A DNA stretch of 64,000 bases from contig NZ_JACHDO010000001.1 of the NCBI RefSeq assembly GCF_014201115.1, positions 2,294,001 through 2,358,000 on the forward strand, in the 5' to 3' direction. This DNA comes from Nocardiopsis metallicus (GTDB lineage: Bacteria; Actinomycetota; Actinomycetes; Streptosporangiales; Streptosporangiaceae). Positions within the stretch are counted from its first letter, which is position 1; each line of letters starts with the position of its first letter. The notes beneath the pieces were generated by a model. That model worked only from the letters and a program-made list of their open reading frames with translations, did not search any database and was not told the origin of the DNA. Below are positions 52,640 through 61,413 of this stretch, in pieces. The position numbers were made by a program, and so were the translations under genes.

Positions 52640-53146
52640 ATGCCCCGAGAAACGACGGCTCGGCACCGGGAGCTTCCCGGAGACGGGGAGGCGGTGTCCG
52701 CCCGGATCCTGGCCGAGGCAGGAGTCCGGGAGGACCCGAAGTACTTCCGCGACTTTCCCAGCGACGAGGAGCGGGAGGTACTGACCGTCCCGCAGTTGAT
52801 CCAGGGCGCGTGGCTGGAGAACGACGCGGACTTCTTCGCCTCCGTCTTCACTCCGGACGGGAGCCTGCTCATCCAGGACGAGGAGCTGGCGGACCGGGAG
52901 GAGATCCGCGCGTTCATGGCGTCCGGTTTCGCCGGCCCCCTGCGCGGCGCGCACGTGTCGGGCTGGCCGCTCGCAATGCGATTCCTCGGCCCCGACACGG
53001 CCCTGGTCGTCACCCAGGGCGGAATCGTCCGCAACGGTGAGGAGGACGTGGCTCCCGAGCGGGAGATCCGGGCGGTGTGGGTGATCGTGCGCCGGTCGGG
53101 GCGCTGGCGCCTGATGTCCCACCAGAGCAGCCCGATCCGGGGATGA
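52640..53146 (+). CDS. SgcJ/EcaC family NTF2-like protein (copy 1)
   Basis: A 168-residue protein of the SgcJ/EcaC group, SnoaL-like NTF2 fold. Key text: VPQLIQGAWLENDADFFASVF, EEIRAFMASGFAGPLRG, and WVIVRRSGRWRLMSHQSSPI at the C-terminus. SgcJ is encoded in the nine-membered enediyne C-1027 cluster and its structure is NTF2-like; its catalytic role is not settled. CAGGAGG precedes the ATG. It is the first gene of a long plus-strand operon with sugar genes. Two further homologues lie at 62.1-63.1 kb. Confidence 0.85.
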   Translation: MPRETTARHRELPGDGEAVSARILAEAGVREDPKYFRDFPSDEEREVLTVPQLIQGAWLENDADFFASVFTPDGSLLIQDEELADREEIRAFMASGFAGPLRGAHVSGWPLAMRFLGPDTALVVTQGGIVRNGEEDVAPEREIRAVWVIVRRSGRWRLMSHQSSPIRG

Positions 53147-53184
53147 GCCCCGGAGCCGACACCGATCAGCTGAAGGGAAACAGG

Positions 53185-53997
53185 ATGACGATGAACAGCC
53201 CGACCGAGGACGGTGTGTTCTCCCCAGAACGGCCGTCCCCGGCCCGCATGTACGACTACTTCCTCCACGGCACCAACAACTTCCCCGTCGACCGGGCCGC
53301 GGCCGACCAGGTGATCGAGAAGCTGGGATCCACCCTGACCCGCTCGGTGGTCTGGGAGAACCGGAACTTCCTGGTCCGTGTGGTCCGCCACCTGGCCGCC
53401 GAGCACGGTATCCGCCAGTTCATCGACGTCGGTGCGGGACTGCCCAGTGTCGACAACACCCACCAGGCAGCACATTCGGTCGACCCGAAGGCCCGTGTCC
53501 TCTACGTGGACAACGATCCGATCGTGGCCGCCCACGGTGAGCGGCTCCTGGAGGGTTCTGAGGGCAGGGCCAAGATTCTCACCGCGGACCTGCGGGACCC
53601 GGATTCCATCATGGACAGCCCGGTGACACAGAAGCTGATCGACTTTTCCCAGCCGGTGGGGCTGCTCTTCATCGCGGTCTTCCACTTCATCAGGCCGGAA
53701 GAGGACCCACACGGCCTCATCGAGCGGTTTCGGTCGCGGCTCGCCCCGGGGTCGTTCGTCGCGCTGTCACACCTGTCCACCGGAGAGTCCCCGGAGCAGG
53801 AGCAACGCCTCATGACGGAGACCTACCGCAATTCCCCGGCCCCGATGGTCTACCGGACCCCCGAAGAGATCGGCTCGCTGTTCGACGGATTCGAACTGCT
53901 GAGCCCGGGGCTGGTGGCCCCGGGGCTCTGGCGCCCGGACGCGGGGGCGGGCGAGTCCACCAAGCGCTTCCTGAGTGCGGTCGGTCGCGTCTCCTGA
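53185..53997 (+). CDS. SAM-dependent methyltransferase (Methyltransf_19/DUF574)
   Basis: A 270-residue methyltransferase of an actinobacterial family. SPARMYDYFLHGTNNFPVD is the family N-terminus. The SAM site is FIDVGAGLPSVDNTHQ (near residue 88), followed by VLYVDNDPIVAAHGERLL with the acidic residue at the end of strand 2. LSHLSTGE lies at the fifth strand. The ATG at 53185, with AAGGGA upstream, is used. In the cluster it may methylate the sugar or the aglycone; DUF574 members are also common outside clusters, so the role is open. Confidence 0.83.
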   Translation: MTMNSPTEDGVFSPERPSPARMYDYFLHGTNNFPVDRAAADQVIEKLGSTLTRSVVWENRNFLVRVVRHLAAEHGIRQFIDVGAGLPSVDNTHQAAHSVDPKARVLYVDNDPIVAAHGERLLEGSEGRAKILTADLRDPDSIMDSPVTQKLIDFSQPVGLLFIAVFHFIRPEEDPHGLIERFRSRLAPGSFVALSHLSTGESPEQEQRLMTETYRNSPAPMVYRTPEEIGSLFDGFELLSPGLVAPGLWRPDAGAGESTKRFLSAVGRVS

Positions 53998-54035
53998 CCC
54001 CTCCTCCGCCCCCTTCAACGAGTTGGAACGGACCC

Positions 54036-55370
54036 ATGAGAGTCGTTTTCTGTCTTTGGCCCAATGCCGCCCACCTGTACCCGCTCGTCCCCCTCGCCTG
54101 GGCCCTCCAGGCGGAGGGGCACGAGGTCCGCGTCGTCTCGCACCACGCGCTCCAGGAGAAGACCGTCGCCGTCGGGCTCCCCGCAGTCTCGGTCGGCAAC
54201 CCGGACATGATCCCCATGGGCCCGGGAAACCCCTACCCCGAGGAACGGCGCCAGGTCGCAGAACTCACCGAGGCGCTGGCCCCCACCGGGGACGAGCGGG
54301 ACCCCTGGGACGTGTTCACCCACTTCATGCTGCCCTCGATCTGGGATTTCTCCCCCGTCGAACCCGCTGATGAGGACCGCTTCCGTGCTGTGGACGACCT
54401 GGTCGCCTTCGCACGGGACTGGAAGCCCGACCTGATCCTGTGGGACCCGTGCTTGCCGATCGGAGCCGTGGCCGCCGCGGCGAGCGGAGCCGCCCACGCC
54501 CGACTGCTCTGGGGCCAGGACTACTTCGGCTGGAGCAGGAACCTGTTCCGTTCGCGCCAGGACGCCGACTCCGGCATCACCGGGGAGGAGCCCCTGGCTG
54601 CCTCGGTGGGTCCGAGCGCGCGGCGCCACGGTGTCGCGGTGGACGAGGAACTGCTCCTGGGCCAGTGGACCCTGGACCCGCTTCCGGAGGCGATGCGGCT
54701 GCCCACCGGTGTGCCCGCCGTTCCGGTCCGCTGGGTACCGTACTCCGGGCAGGCCGCGGTGCCGTCGTGGTTGCGGCAGAGCGGCGACCGACCGCGTGTC
54801 GCCCTGTCCCTGGGCCTGTCCCAGCGCATGTACCTCAAGGGCGGTTGGGGCCACGTCCCCGCCCTCCTGGAAGCGCTCGGCGGGTTGGACGTGGACGTGG
54901 TCGCGACCCTGGACGCCACACAGCTGGAAGGCGCCTCGGTCCCATCGAACGTCCGGGCTGTGGACTACCTCCCGCTGAACCAGCTCCTTCCCACCTGTGA
55001 CGCGATCATCCACCACGGGGGCGTCGGCACCTTCGCGGCCGCAGCCGCGATGGGGACGCCGCAGCTGATCACGGACTCCGACGACGAACACGGAGTGACC
55101 GCCGCGGCCGGAGAAGGGATGGAGGCGTCCAAGCACGTCGAGTCCTCGATCACCGCCGAATACGTCACCTCCCGGGACGCGGGGCTGCGTCTGGACCATA
55201 GGACACAGACCGTGGAGGACATGCGGGAGAGTCTGCGCCGGGTGTTGAAGGACCCCGCCTTCCGTCGGGGCGCCGACCGCGTCCGAGCCGAGATCCTGGC
55301 GTCCCCTGCCCCGTCGGCTGTCGTCGCGGCCCTGGTCGAACTGACCGGACTGTACAAGGGCACCCCATGA
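54036..55370 (+). CDS. GT-B glycosyltransferase of natural-product type
   Basis: A 444-residue GT1-family glycosyltransferase resembling macrolide, anthracycline and enediyne sugar transferases, possibly of the activator-dependent group (DesVII/DnrS type). The N-terminal domain starts MRVVFCLWPNAAHLYPLVPL. The NDP-sugar site in the C-terminal domain is AIIHHGGVGTFAAAAAMGTP, with PQL next (near residue 325). It would transfer the deoxyaminosugar made by the downstream genes to an aglycone. If activator-dependent, its helper is not in this window. The stop overlaps the aminotransferase start by 4 nt. Confidence 0.87.
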   Translation: MRVVFCLWPNAAHLYPLVPLAWALQAEGHEVRVVSHHALQEKTVAVGLPAVSVGNPDMIPMGPGNPYPEERRQVAELTEALAPTGDERDPWDVFTHFMLPSIWDFSPVEPADEDRFRAVDDLVAFARDWKPDLILWDPCLPIGAVAAAASGAAHARLLWGQDYFGWSRNLFRSRQDADSGITGEEPLAASVGPSARRHGVAVDEELLLGQWTLDPLPEAMRLPTGVPAVPVRWVPYSGQAAVPSWLRQSGDRPRVALSLGLSQRMYLKGGWGHVPALLEALGGLDVDVVATLDATQLEGASVPSNVRAVDYLPLNQLLPTCDAIIHHGGVGTFAAAAAMGTPQLITDSDDEHGVTAAAGEGMEASKHVESSITAEYVTSRDAGLRLDHRTQTVEDMRESLRRVLKDPAFRRGADRVRAEILASPAPSAVVAALVELTGLYKGTP

Positions 55371-56527
55371 TCAACGTGTTCCAACCGGCCCTGGGCCCGG
55401 ACGAGCTCGCCGCCGTCGCGTCGGTGTTCGAGGACTCCTGGCCCGGGCTCGGCGAGCGGACCACCGCCTTCGAGGCCGCCTTCGCCGAACACCTGGGGGT
55501 CGATCCGCGCACCGTGCTGTTCGTCAACTCGGCGACCGCGGGCCTCTTCCTCGCGGTGGAGGTCCTGGGGCTGGGCCCCGGAGACGAGGTCGTACTCCCC
55601 AGTGTGAGTTTCGTCGGCGCGGCGAACGCCGTCTGCTCGGCGGGGGCACGGGCCGTCTTCTGCGACGTGGACCCCCGCACCCTCAACCCCACCGCGGAGG
55701 ACGTCGAACGCGCGCTCACCGACCGCACCCGGGCAGTGATGCTCCTGCACTACGGAGGCCTGCCCGGCGACGTGGAGCGGATCGCCGCGATGTGCGAGGC
55801 ACGCGGCGTGCGACTCGTGGAGGACGCGGCGTGCGCCGTGGCCTCACGGGTCGGCGAGCGCGCCTGTGGGACCTTCGGCGACGTCGCGGTCTGGAGCTTC
55901 GACGCGATGAAGGTCCTCAGCACGGGTGACGGCGGCATGGTCGTGGTGCGAGATCCGGATGCGGCTGACCGGGCTCGGCGACTCGCCTACCACGGCCTGC
56001 GCCACCAGAGCGGCATGAGCGCGTCCCGCTCGGTCTCGCGCCGGTGGTGGGAACTGGACGTGGAGGCCTTCGGCCGACGTGTGGTGGGCAACGACCTGAC
56101 CGCGGCGATCGGCCTCGTGCAGCTGAGGCGACTGCCCCAGTTCGTTGCGCGCAGGCGCGAGATCGCCTCCTTCTACGACCGGGCGCTCTCCGGTGTGGAG
56201 GGCTTGGAGGGCCCGCCCCCGGTGCCGGAAGGACACACCTCGTCACACTACTTCCACTGGGTGCGGTTGGAGCCCGGAGAACGGGACCGGGTGGCGGCCG
56301 ACCTCTTGGAGCGGGGCGTCTACACCACGTTCCGGTACGCGCCGCTGCACCGGGTACCCGCCTACGGGGCGCAGGGGGTCCGGCTGCCGGGCGCGGAGGA
56401 GGCTGCGGAGCGGACCCTTCTGCTGCCTCAGCACCAAGGGCTCTCCGACGGCGACGTCAAACACGTGGCCGAGGAACTGGTCTCCTCTGTCACGGGGCGA
56501 CCCGAGGCGAAGGGGGGCAGGCCATGA
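55367..56527 (+). CDS. DegT/DnrJ/EryC1 family sugar aminotransferase
   Basis: A 386-residue PLP enzyme that transaminates keto-sugars on NDP carriers. The internal-aldimine Lys is in SFDAMKVLSTGDGG (near residue 183). VLFVNSATAGLFLAVEVLGL and EVVLPSVSFVGAANAV form the PLP phosphate site. SHYFHWVRL and FRYAPLHRVPAY are in the C-terminal domain. With the decarboxylase-like gene downstream the simplest substrate is a 4-ketopentose, as in ArnB or calicheamicin aminopentose routes. Overlaps with both neighbours show strict coupling. Confidence 0.88.
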   Translation: MINVFQPALGPDELAAVASVFEDSWPGLGERTTAFEAAFAEHLGVDPRTVLFVNSATAGLFLAVEVLGLGPGDEVVLPSVSFVGAANAVCSAGARAVFCDVDPRTLNPTAEDVERALTDRTRAVMLLHYGGLPGDVERIAAMCEARGVRLVEDAACAVASRVGERACGTFGDVAVWSFDAMKVLSTGDGGMVVVRDPDAADRARRLAYHGLRHQSGMSASRSVSRRWWELDVEAFGRRVVGNDLTAAIGLVQLRRLPQFVARRREIASFYDRALSGVEGLEGPPPVPEGHTSSHYFHWVRLEPGERDRVAADLLERGVYTTFRYAPLHRVPAYGAQGVRLPGAEEAAERTLLLPQHQGLSDGDVKHVAEELVSSVTGRPEAKGGRP

Positions 56528-57594
56528 GGGCGCTCATCCTGGCGGGCGGGTCCGGGTCACGCATGCTCCCGCTCACCCACACGCTACCCAAACAGCTGCT
56601 ACCGGTCGCCGGGCTCCCGGTCCTGGAGTACGCGGTCCGGAGCGTGCGAGACCTGGGGATCGTCGACATCGGGGTCGTCACCGGCGAGGGCGCTGACCTC
56701 GTCCGGCACGAACTCGGGGACGGCTCCGAGTTGGGGGTGCGGATCACCTACATCCACCAGGGGCAGCCCCGGGGCCTGGCCGACTGCGTTCGGATGGCCC
56801 GGGGCTTCCTCGGGGAGGAGGACTTCGTCCTGTTCCTGGGGGACAACCTCCTCCCGGAGGGGATCGGTGGGCTCGCCGAGGAGTTCGCGGCCCGCGGGTC
56901 GGACGCCCACGTGGCGGTGCAGCGGGTAGCGGACCCGAGTGCCTTCGGCGTCGTGGAGACGGGAGAGGACGGCAAGGTCATCCGCCTGGTGGAGAAGCCC
57001 AGGGAACCGATGGGGAACCAGGCCGTCATCGGTGTCTACTTCTTCACCCGCGCCGTCCACGAAGCCGTCCGGGCCATCGCTCCGAGCCGTCGCGGGGAGC
57101 TGGAGATCACTGACGCGGTGCAGTGGTTGCTCAAGCGCGGCTACGGCGTGACCGCGAGCGAGTACACGGGGTACTGGGCCGACGTGGGCCGCCCGGAGGA
57201 CGTCCTGGCGGCCAACCGCCATGTCCTGGGCCTCCTCGATTGCCCGTTTCCGCAGGACGGCGTCGACGAGTCGAGCAGGGTCACCGGCCCGGTACGGCTC
57301 GGCCGGGGCGCGAGCATCGTGCGGTCCACCGTGCGCGGGCCGGTGTGGATCGGCCCCGGAACCGTGGTGGAGGACTCTGCTGTGGGGCCGTGGACGTCGG
57401 TCGGCGGGGGCTGTTCGCTCTCCGGAGCGGACCTGGCCGACAGCGTGGTCCTGAACGGCGCCAGGGTGTACGGCCCCGCGCCGCTGCGTGGCTGCCTGAT
57501 CGGCGCGGACTCCACGGTCCGGTCCCGGCCGGGTCCCGCTGGCGGACACCGGTTCGTCGTCGGGGACCACACCCGCATCGAGCTGGGCATCTGA
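56524..57594 (+). CDS. Glucose-1-phosphate thymidylyl/uridylyltransferase, long RmlA type
   Basis: A 356-residue nucleotidyltransferase of the long-RmlA (StrD-like) type that makes dTDP- or UDP-glucose from glucose-1-phosphate. LILAGGSGSRMLPLT is the nucleotide motif and PKQLLPVAGLPVLEYAV the adjacent substrate loop. DFVLFLGDNLLPEG and IRLVEKPREP are conserved. A C-terminal left-handed beta-helix (about 245-345) contains repeated RGPVWIGPGT and DSVVLNGARVYG turns. Nucleotide preference cannot be read. The ATG overlaps the aminotransferase stop. Confidence 0.9.
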   Translation: MRALILAGGSGSRMLPLTHTLPKQLLPVAGLPVLEYAVRSVRDLGIVDIGVVTGEGADLVRHELGDGSELGVRITYIHQGQPRGLADCVRMARGFLGEEDFVLFLGDNLLPEGIGGLAEEFAARGSDAHVAVQRVADPSAFGVVETGEDGKVIRLVEKPREPMGNQAVIGVYFFTRAVHEAVRAIAPSRRGELEITDAVQWLLKRGYGVTASEYTGYWADVGRPEDVLAANRHVLGLLDCPFPQDGVDESSRVTGPVRLGRGASIVRSTVRGPVWIGPGTVVEDSAVGPWTSVGGGCSLSGADLADSVVLNGARVYGPAPLRGCLIGADSTVRSRPGPAGGHRFVVGDHTRIELGI

Positions 57595-57634
57595 GGCAGC
57601 AAGCACACGATTGGAAGGGACAGGGTGCCCCGTC

Positions 57635-58939
57635 ATGGGCGAGTCGAAGACCGAGATCCTCAATGCCGTTCGGGCCTACCACCGGCAGGAGGAGGGATCC
57701 GGGGCGTTCGTCCCTGGAGAGACCGAGATATGGCCGTCCGGAGCAGTTCTGGACGCCGATGACCGGGCCGCCTTCGTCGAGGCCGCGCTCGACATGCGCA
57801 TCGCCTCGGGGAGCAGCGCACGCAAGTTCGAGTCGGCACTCGCACGCAAGGTCGGCGTGCGCAAGGCGCACCTGACCAACTCCGGCTCCTCCGCGAACCT
57901 CCTCGCGGTCACCGCGCTCACGTCGCACCAGCTCGGTGAGCGGGCCCTCGTGCCGGGCGACGAGGTGGTGACCGTGGCCGCGGCCTTCCCCACCACGGTG
58001 AACCCGATCCTCCAGAACGGGCTCGTCCCGGTGTACACGGACATCGAACTCGGTACGTACAACACCACGGCCGAGCGGGTGGAACGGGCTATCGGGCCGC
58101 GTACCCGGGCGATCGCGATCGCCCACACGGCGGGCAACCCCTACGAGGTGGAGGAGGTCGCCCGAATAGCGGCCGATCGGGGCCTGTTCCTCATCGAGGA
58201 CAACTGCGACGCGCTCGGGTCCCGCTACAGGGGCAGCTACACCGGTACGTTCGGGCACCTCGCCACAGTGAGTTTCTACCCCGCCCACCATCTCACCATG
58301 GGCGAGGGCGGCTGCGTGCTGACCTCCGACCTGACGCTGTCGCGGATCGTGGAGTCCCTGCGCGACTGGGGACGCGACTGCTGGTGCCCTCCCGGGCAGA
58401 GCAACACGTGTTTCAAGAGGTTCGACTGGCAGATGGGTGAGCTCCCCGAGGGCTACGACCACAAGTACATCTACTCACACGTGGGATACAACCTCAAAAC
58501 CACCGACACCGCGGCCGCACTGGGCCTGTCCCAGCTCGGCAAGATGGACGGCTTCTGCGCGGCCCGGCGCGCCAACTGGGCGCGGCTCCGCGAAGGTTTG
58601 GACGGAGTACCACACCTGCTGCTGCCCGAGGCGACCGCCGACAGCGACCCCAGTTGGTACGGATTCGTCCTCACCGTCACCGACGACGCCCCCTTCGACT
58701 CAGCCGACCTGGTCGGCTTCCTGGAGGACCGCAGGATCGGCACCCGGCGCCTGTTCGCGGGGAACCTCCTGCGCCACCCGGCCTACACGAACCGGCCCCG
58801 CCGTCTGGCGGAGCCCCTGGTCAACAGCGACAAGGTCATGGAAAGCACCTTCCACCTGGGTGTCTACCCCGGCCTGACCGAAGAGATGATCGACTACGTC
58901 GTCTCCTCCGTCAAGGAGTTCGTCGCATCGCGGCGCTGA
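57635..58939 (+). CDS. NDP-4-keto-sugar 3-dehydrase, E1/RfbH type (PMP, [2Fe-2S])
   Basis: A 434-residue dehydratase of the E1 (AscC/DdhC/RfbH) class that removes the C-3 hydroxyl of NDP-4-keto-hexoses. Instead of the aldimine Lys it has His in SFYPAHHLTMGEGG, the hallmark of these PMP enzymes. The iron-sulfur pattern C-x57-C-x1-C-x7-C is exact: Cys of DNCDALG, then RDCWCPPGQSNTC. The family needs an E3-type reductase or ferredoxin partner, none of which is here. The ATG at 57635 is used. No 4,6-dehydratase gene is in the window, so its natural substrate may be a 4-ketopentose or come from elsewhere. Confidence 0.9.
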   Translation: MGESKTEILNAVRAYHRQEEGSGAFVPGETEIWPSGAVLDADDRAAFVEAALDMRIASGSSARKFESALARKVGVRKAHLTNSGSSANLLAVTALTSHQLGERALVPGDEVVTVAAAFPTTVNPILQNGLVPVYTDIELGTYNTTAERVERAIGPRTRAIAIAHTAGNPYEVEEVARIAADRGLFLIEDNCDALGSRYRGSYTGTFGHLATVSFYPAHHLTMGEGGCVLTSDLTLSRIVESLRDWGRDCWCPPGQSNTCFKRFDWQMGELPEGYDHKYIYSHVGYNLKTTDTAAALGLSQLGKMDGFCAARRANWARLREGLDGVPHLLLPEATADSDPSWYGFVLTVTDDAPFDSADLVGFLEDRRIGTRRLFAGNLLRHPAYTNRPRRLAEPLVNSDKVMESTFHLGVYPGLTEEMIDYVVSSVKEFVASRR

Positions 58940-59017
58940 TCCTCCCACAGCGCCCCGGTGGAGTCGCGGCCTCCGGCGCGGGCGCCCCCACACACCACAC
59001 CACACACGAGGTAGACC

Positions 59018-60364
59018 ATGCGTTGGAACACCTTTGACAGACGCCCCACCGTGGCGGTGATCGGCCTGGGTTACGTCGGATCATGCCTCACCGGGGTCCT
59101 CTCGGACCGGGGGCACGACGTCATCGGCGTCGACACCGACACGACACTGGTGAACGAGCTCGCGCGCGGGCACTGCCGCTTCCGCGAGGAGGGGCTCCCG
59201 GAGAGCCTGGCCAGGGGGCTGGAAGCGGAACGCGTGCGTTTCCTACCCGATCAGAGAGCGGTCGGAGAGGCCGACACGGTGCTCATCACCGTGGGGACAC
59301 CGGTGCGTGAGGACGGTTCCCTGGCCGTCGACCAGCTCGCCCGGGCCTGCGACGAACTCAGCCGTCACCTCAGGCGAGATCAGCTGGTGATCGTCAAGAG
59401 CACAGTCCCCCCGGGAACCACTTCGGGTCGGGTCCGCGCCTGCCTGGAGCGCTCCGGACTGGTCGCGGGTGAGGACTTCGGCCTGGCCTTCGCCCCGGAG
59501 CGCCTGGCTGAGGGCACGGCGATGCGCGAACTCAGGGAACTCCCGATGGTCGTGGGCGGTCTGGAGGCGCAGAGCACACGTGCGGCCGCCGATTTCTGGC
59601 GCCGGGGCCTGGGAGTCGAGGTCATCACTGTCGGCTCTCCCGAGGCGGCGGAGATCGTCAAACTCGCCGACAACTGGTGGATCGACCTCAACATCGCGAT
59701 GGCCAACGAACTGGCCCGGTACTGCGAGCTCTTCGGGGTGGACGCTCATGAGGTCATCCCCGCCGCGAACACCGTGCCCAAGGGGTCGGGGACGATCAAC
59801 GTGCTCACGCCCAGCGTGGGGGTGGGCGGTTCGTGCCTGACCAAGGACCCGTGGATGGTGTGGCACTCCGCCCGTGAGCGGGGCCTGGAGCTGGGTACGC
59901 CTGTGGCCGGGCGGGAGGCCAACGCCGCGATGCCCGACCACGCCGCGGACACCGTGCTCGCCGAACTGGAGCGTATGGGCCACCACCGAGAGGGGAACCG
60001 GGTCGCGGTCCTGGGCTTGTCGTTCAAGAACGACACGGGCGACCTTCGCGAGACGCCGGCCCTCCCGTTCGTCACCCACCTGGAAAAGGCCGGCACGGAC
60101 GTGGTCCTGTTCGACCCCCTCGTCGATCCGGGGGAGGCTCTGAGGGTTTTTGGCCGTGAGCCAGCCCCCTCCCTGAAGGCGGCGGTGGCCGACGCGGACT
60201 GTGTCGCGGTCCTGGCCTACCACCGGGAACTGGCGGCGGTGGACCTCACCGCCCTACCGGTCCCCCGCCCCTGCCTGTTCTTCGACGGTCGTGCGCACCT
60301 GCCCCGCGAGTACGTGGAACGCCTGCGCGCCTCCGGGTTCGTGTACCGCGGGATCGGGAGGTAG
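59018..60364 (+). CDS. UDP-glucose/nucleotide-sugar 6-dehydrogenase
   Basis: A 448-residue NAD-dependent enzyme converting NDP-glucose to NDP-glucuronate. The Rossmann motif is VAVIGLGYVGSCLTGVL. Catalytic Cys lies in GVGGSCLTKDPW near residue 268. VKSTVPPGTTSGRV, FAPERLAEGTA and VAVLGLSFKNDTGDLRE are typical of the UDPGDH family. CGAGGTAG precedes the ATG. Paired with the decarboxylase-like gene 2 nt downstream it opens a pentose route, as with CalS8/CalS9 of calicheamicin. Confidence 0.9.
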   Translation: MRWNTFDRRPTVAVIGLGYVGSCLTGVLSDRGHDVIGVDTDTTLVNELARGHCRFREEGLPESLARGLEAERVRFLPDQRAVGEADTVLITVGTPVREDGSLAVDQLARACDELSRHLRRDQLVIVKSTVPPGTTSGRVRACLERSGLVAGEDFGLAFAPERLAEGTAMRELRELPMVVGGLEAQSTRAAADFWRRGLGVEVITVGSPEAAEIVKLADNWWIDLNIAMANELARYCELFGVDAHEVIPAANTVPKGSGTINVLTPSVGVGGSCLTKDPWMVWHSARERGLELGTPVAGREANAAMPDHAADTVLAELERMGHHREGNRVAVLGLSFKNDTGDLRETPALPFVTHLEKAGTDVVLFDPLVDPGEALRVFGREPAPSLKAAVADADCVAVLAYHRELAAVDLTALPVPRPCLFFDGRAHLPREYVERLRASGFVYRGIGR

Positions 60365-60366
60365 AC

Positions 60367-61359
60367 ATGTCCGCAAGCACGCACGCGGTCGTCACGGGCG
60401 GTGACGGGTTCATCGGACGGCACCTGGTGGCTCGCCTCCTGGAGCAGGGGTGCGGGGTCACCGTCCTGGACCGGGCCACGGGTGCGCCGTCCCCGCCGGA
60501 GAGCGCCGGGGCGGCCAGGATCCACGGGGACGTGCGGGATCCGGACCATGTGGCCCGCGCGATCCGCCGGGGCGTGGACGTCGTGTACCACCTGGCCGCC
60601 GTCGTGGGCGTCGACCAGTACCTGGCCAGGCCGTTGGACGTCATCGACATCAACTTCACCGGCACCCGCAACGTCCTGGAGGCCTCGGCCCGGGCGGAGG
60701 CCAGGGTGGTGATGGCCAGCACCAGCGAGGTATTCGGCAAGAACCCGTCCGTCCCATGGTCAGAAGACGACGACAGGGTGCTCGGGGCGACCTCACGCGC
60801 GAGGTGGAGCTACGGGACGAGTAAGGCCCTGGCCGAGCACCTGGCCTTCGGTTTCGCCTCCCAGCGCCGTCTGCCGGTGTCGATCGTGCGCTACTTCAAC
60901 GCCTACGGGCCGGGCCAGCGGCCCGCCTACCTGGTGAGCCGCCTGGTGCACCGGGCGCTGAACGGCCTCCCCCTGACCGTGTACGACGGTGGTCGTCAGA
61001 CCAGGTGCATGACGTTCGTCGCGGACACGGTAGAGGCGACGCTGGCTGCGGGCACCGCCCCGGCCGCGCTCGGCGAGGCGTTCAACATCGGCAGTCACCG
61101 GGAGAACACCGTGTCCGAGGTCGCCGCTCTGATCAGCGAACTCACCGGGGGGACCGTGCCTGTGCGCGGCGTGGACACGGGTGCCGGCCTGGGCACGGAG
61201 TACGAGGATCTCGGACGGCGGATTCCCGACACCGCGAAGGCGCGCAAGCTCCTGGGCTGGGAGTACCGAACCCCGCTGCGCGAAGGACTGGAGAAGACCA
61301 TCACCTGGGCGCGGTCCGCACCCGAGTGGCTGGACCGGCCGGACACGGGTGCGCAGTAG
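60367..61359 (+). CDS. NAD-dependent epimerase/UDP-glucuronate decarboxylase-like (ArnA/UXS group)
   Basis: A 330-residue extended short-chain dehydrogenase. The cofactor motif is VVTGGDGFIGRHLVARLL. The active site shows Ser-Glu in MASTSEVFG, as in ArnA and UXS decarboxylases, and SYGTSKALAEH (Tyr-x3-Lys). RARWSY before the Tyr resembles the PRW(I/S)Y of the same group. VRYFNAYGPGQRP and VYDGGRQTRCMTFV are also found there. It should convert NDP-glucuronate to an NDP-pentose or 4-ketopentose. GGGAGG precedes the ATG. A plain 4-epimerase is possible but less likely given the upstream dehydrogenase. Confidence 0.83.
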   Translation: MSASTHAVVTGGDGFIGRHLVARLLEQGCGVTVLDRATGAPSPPESAGAARIHGDVRDPDHVARAIRRGVDVVYHLAAVVGVDQYLARPLDVIDINFTGTRNVLEASARAEARVVMASTSEVFGKNPSVPWSEDDDRVLGATSRARWSYGTSKALAEHLAFGFASQRRLPVSIVRYFNAYGPGQRPAYLVSRLVHRALNGLPLTVYDGGRQTRCMTFVADTVEATLAAGTAPAALGEAFNIGSHRENTVSEVAALISELTGGTVPVRGVDTGAGLGTEYEDLGRRIPDTAKARKLLGWEYRTPLREGLEKTITWARSAPEWLDRPDTGAQ

Positions 61360-61413
61360 CGCCCCTCGGATCACCCCTGGCGATGAGCGCCGTACAGAAA
61401 GAGGAGCCCGACA

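Noticed and set aside
60367..61359. Assignment as NDP-glucose 4,6-dehydratase
   Set aside because: The Ser-Glu of STSE and the RWSY before the catalytic Tyr fit the ArnA/UXS decarboxylase group better, and the gene directly follows a UDP-glucose dehydrogenase.
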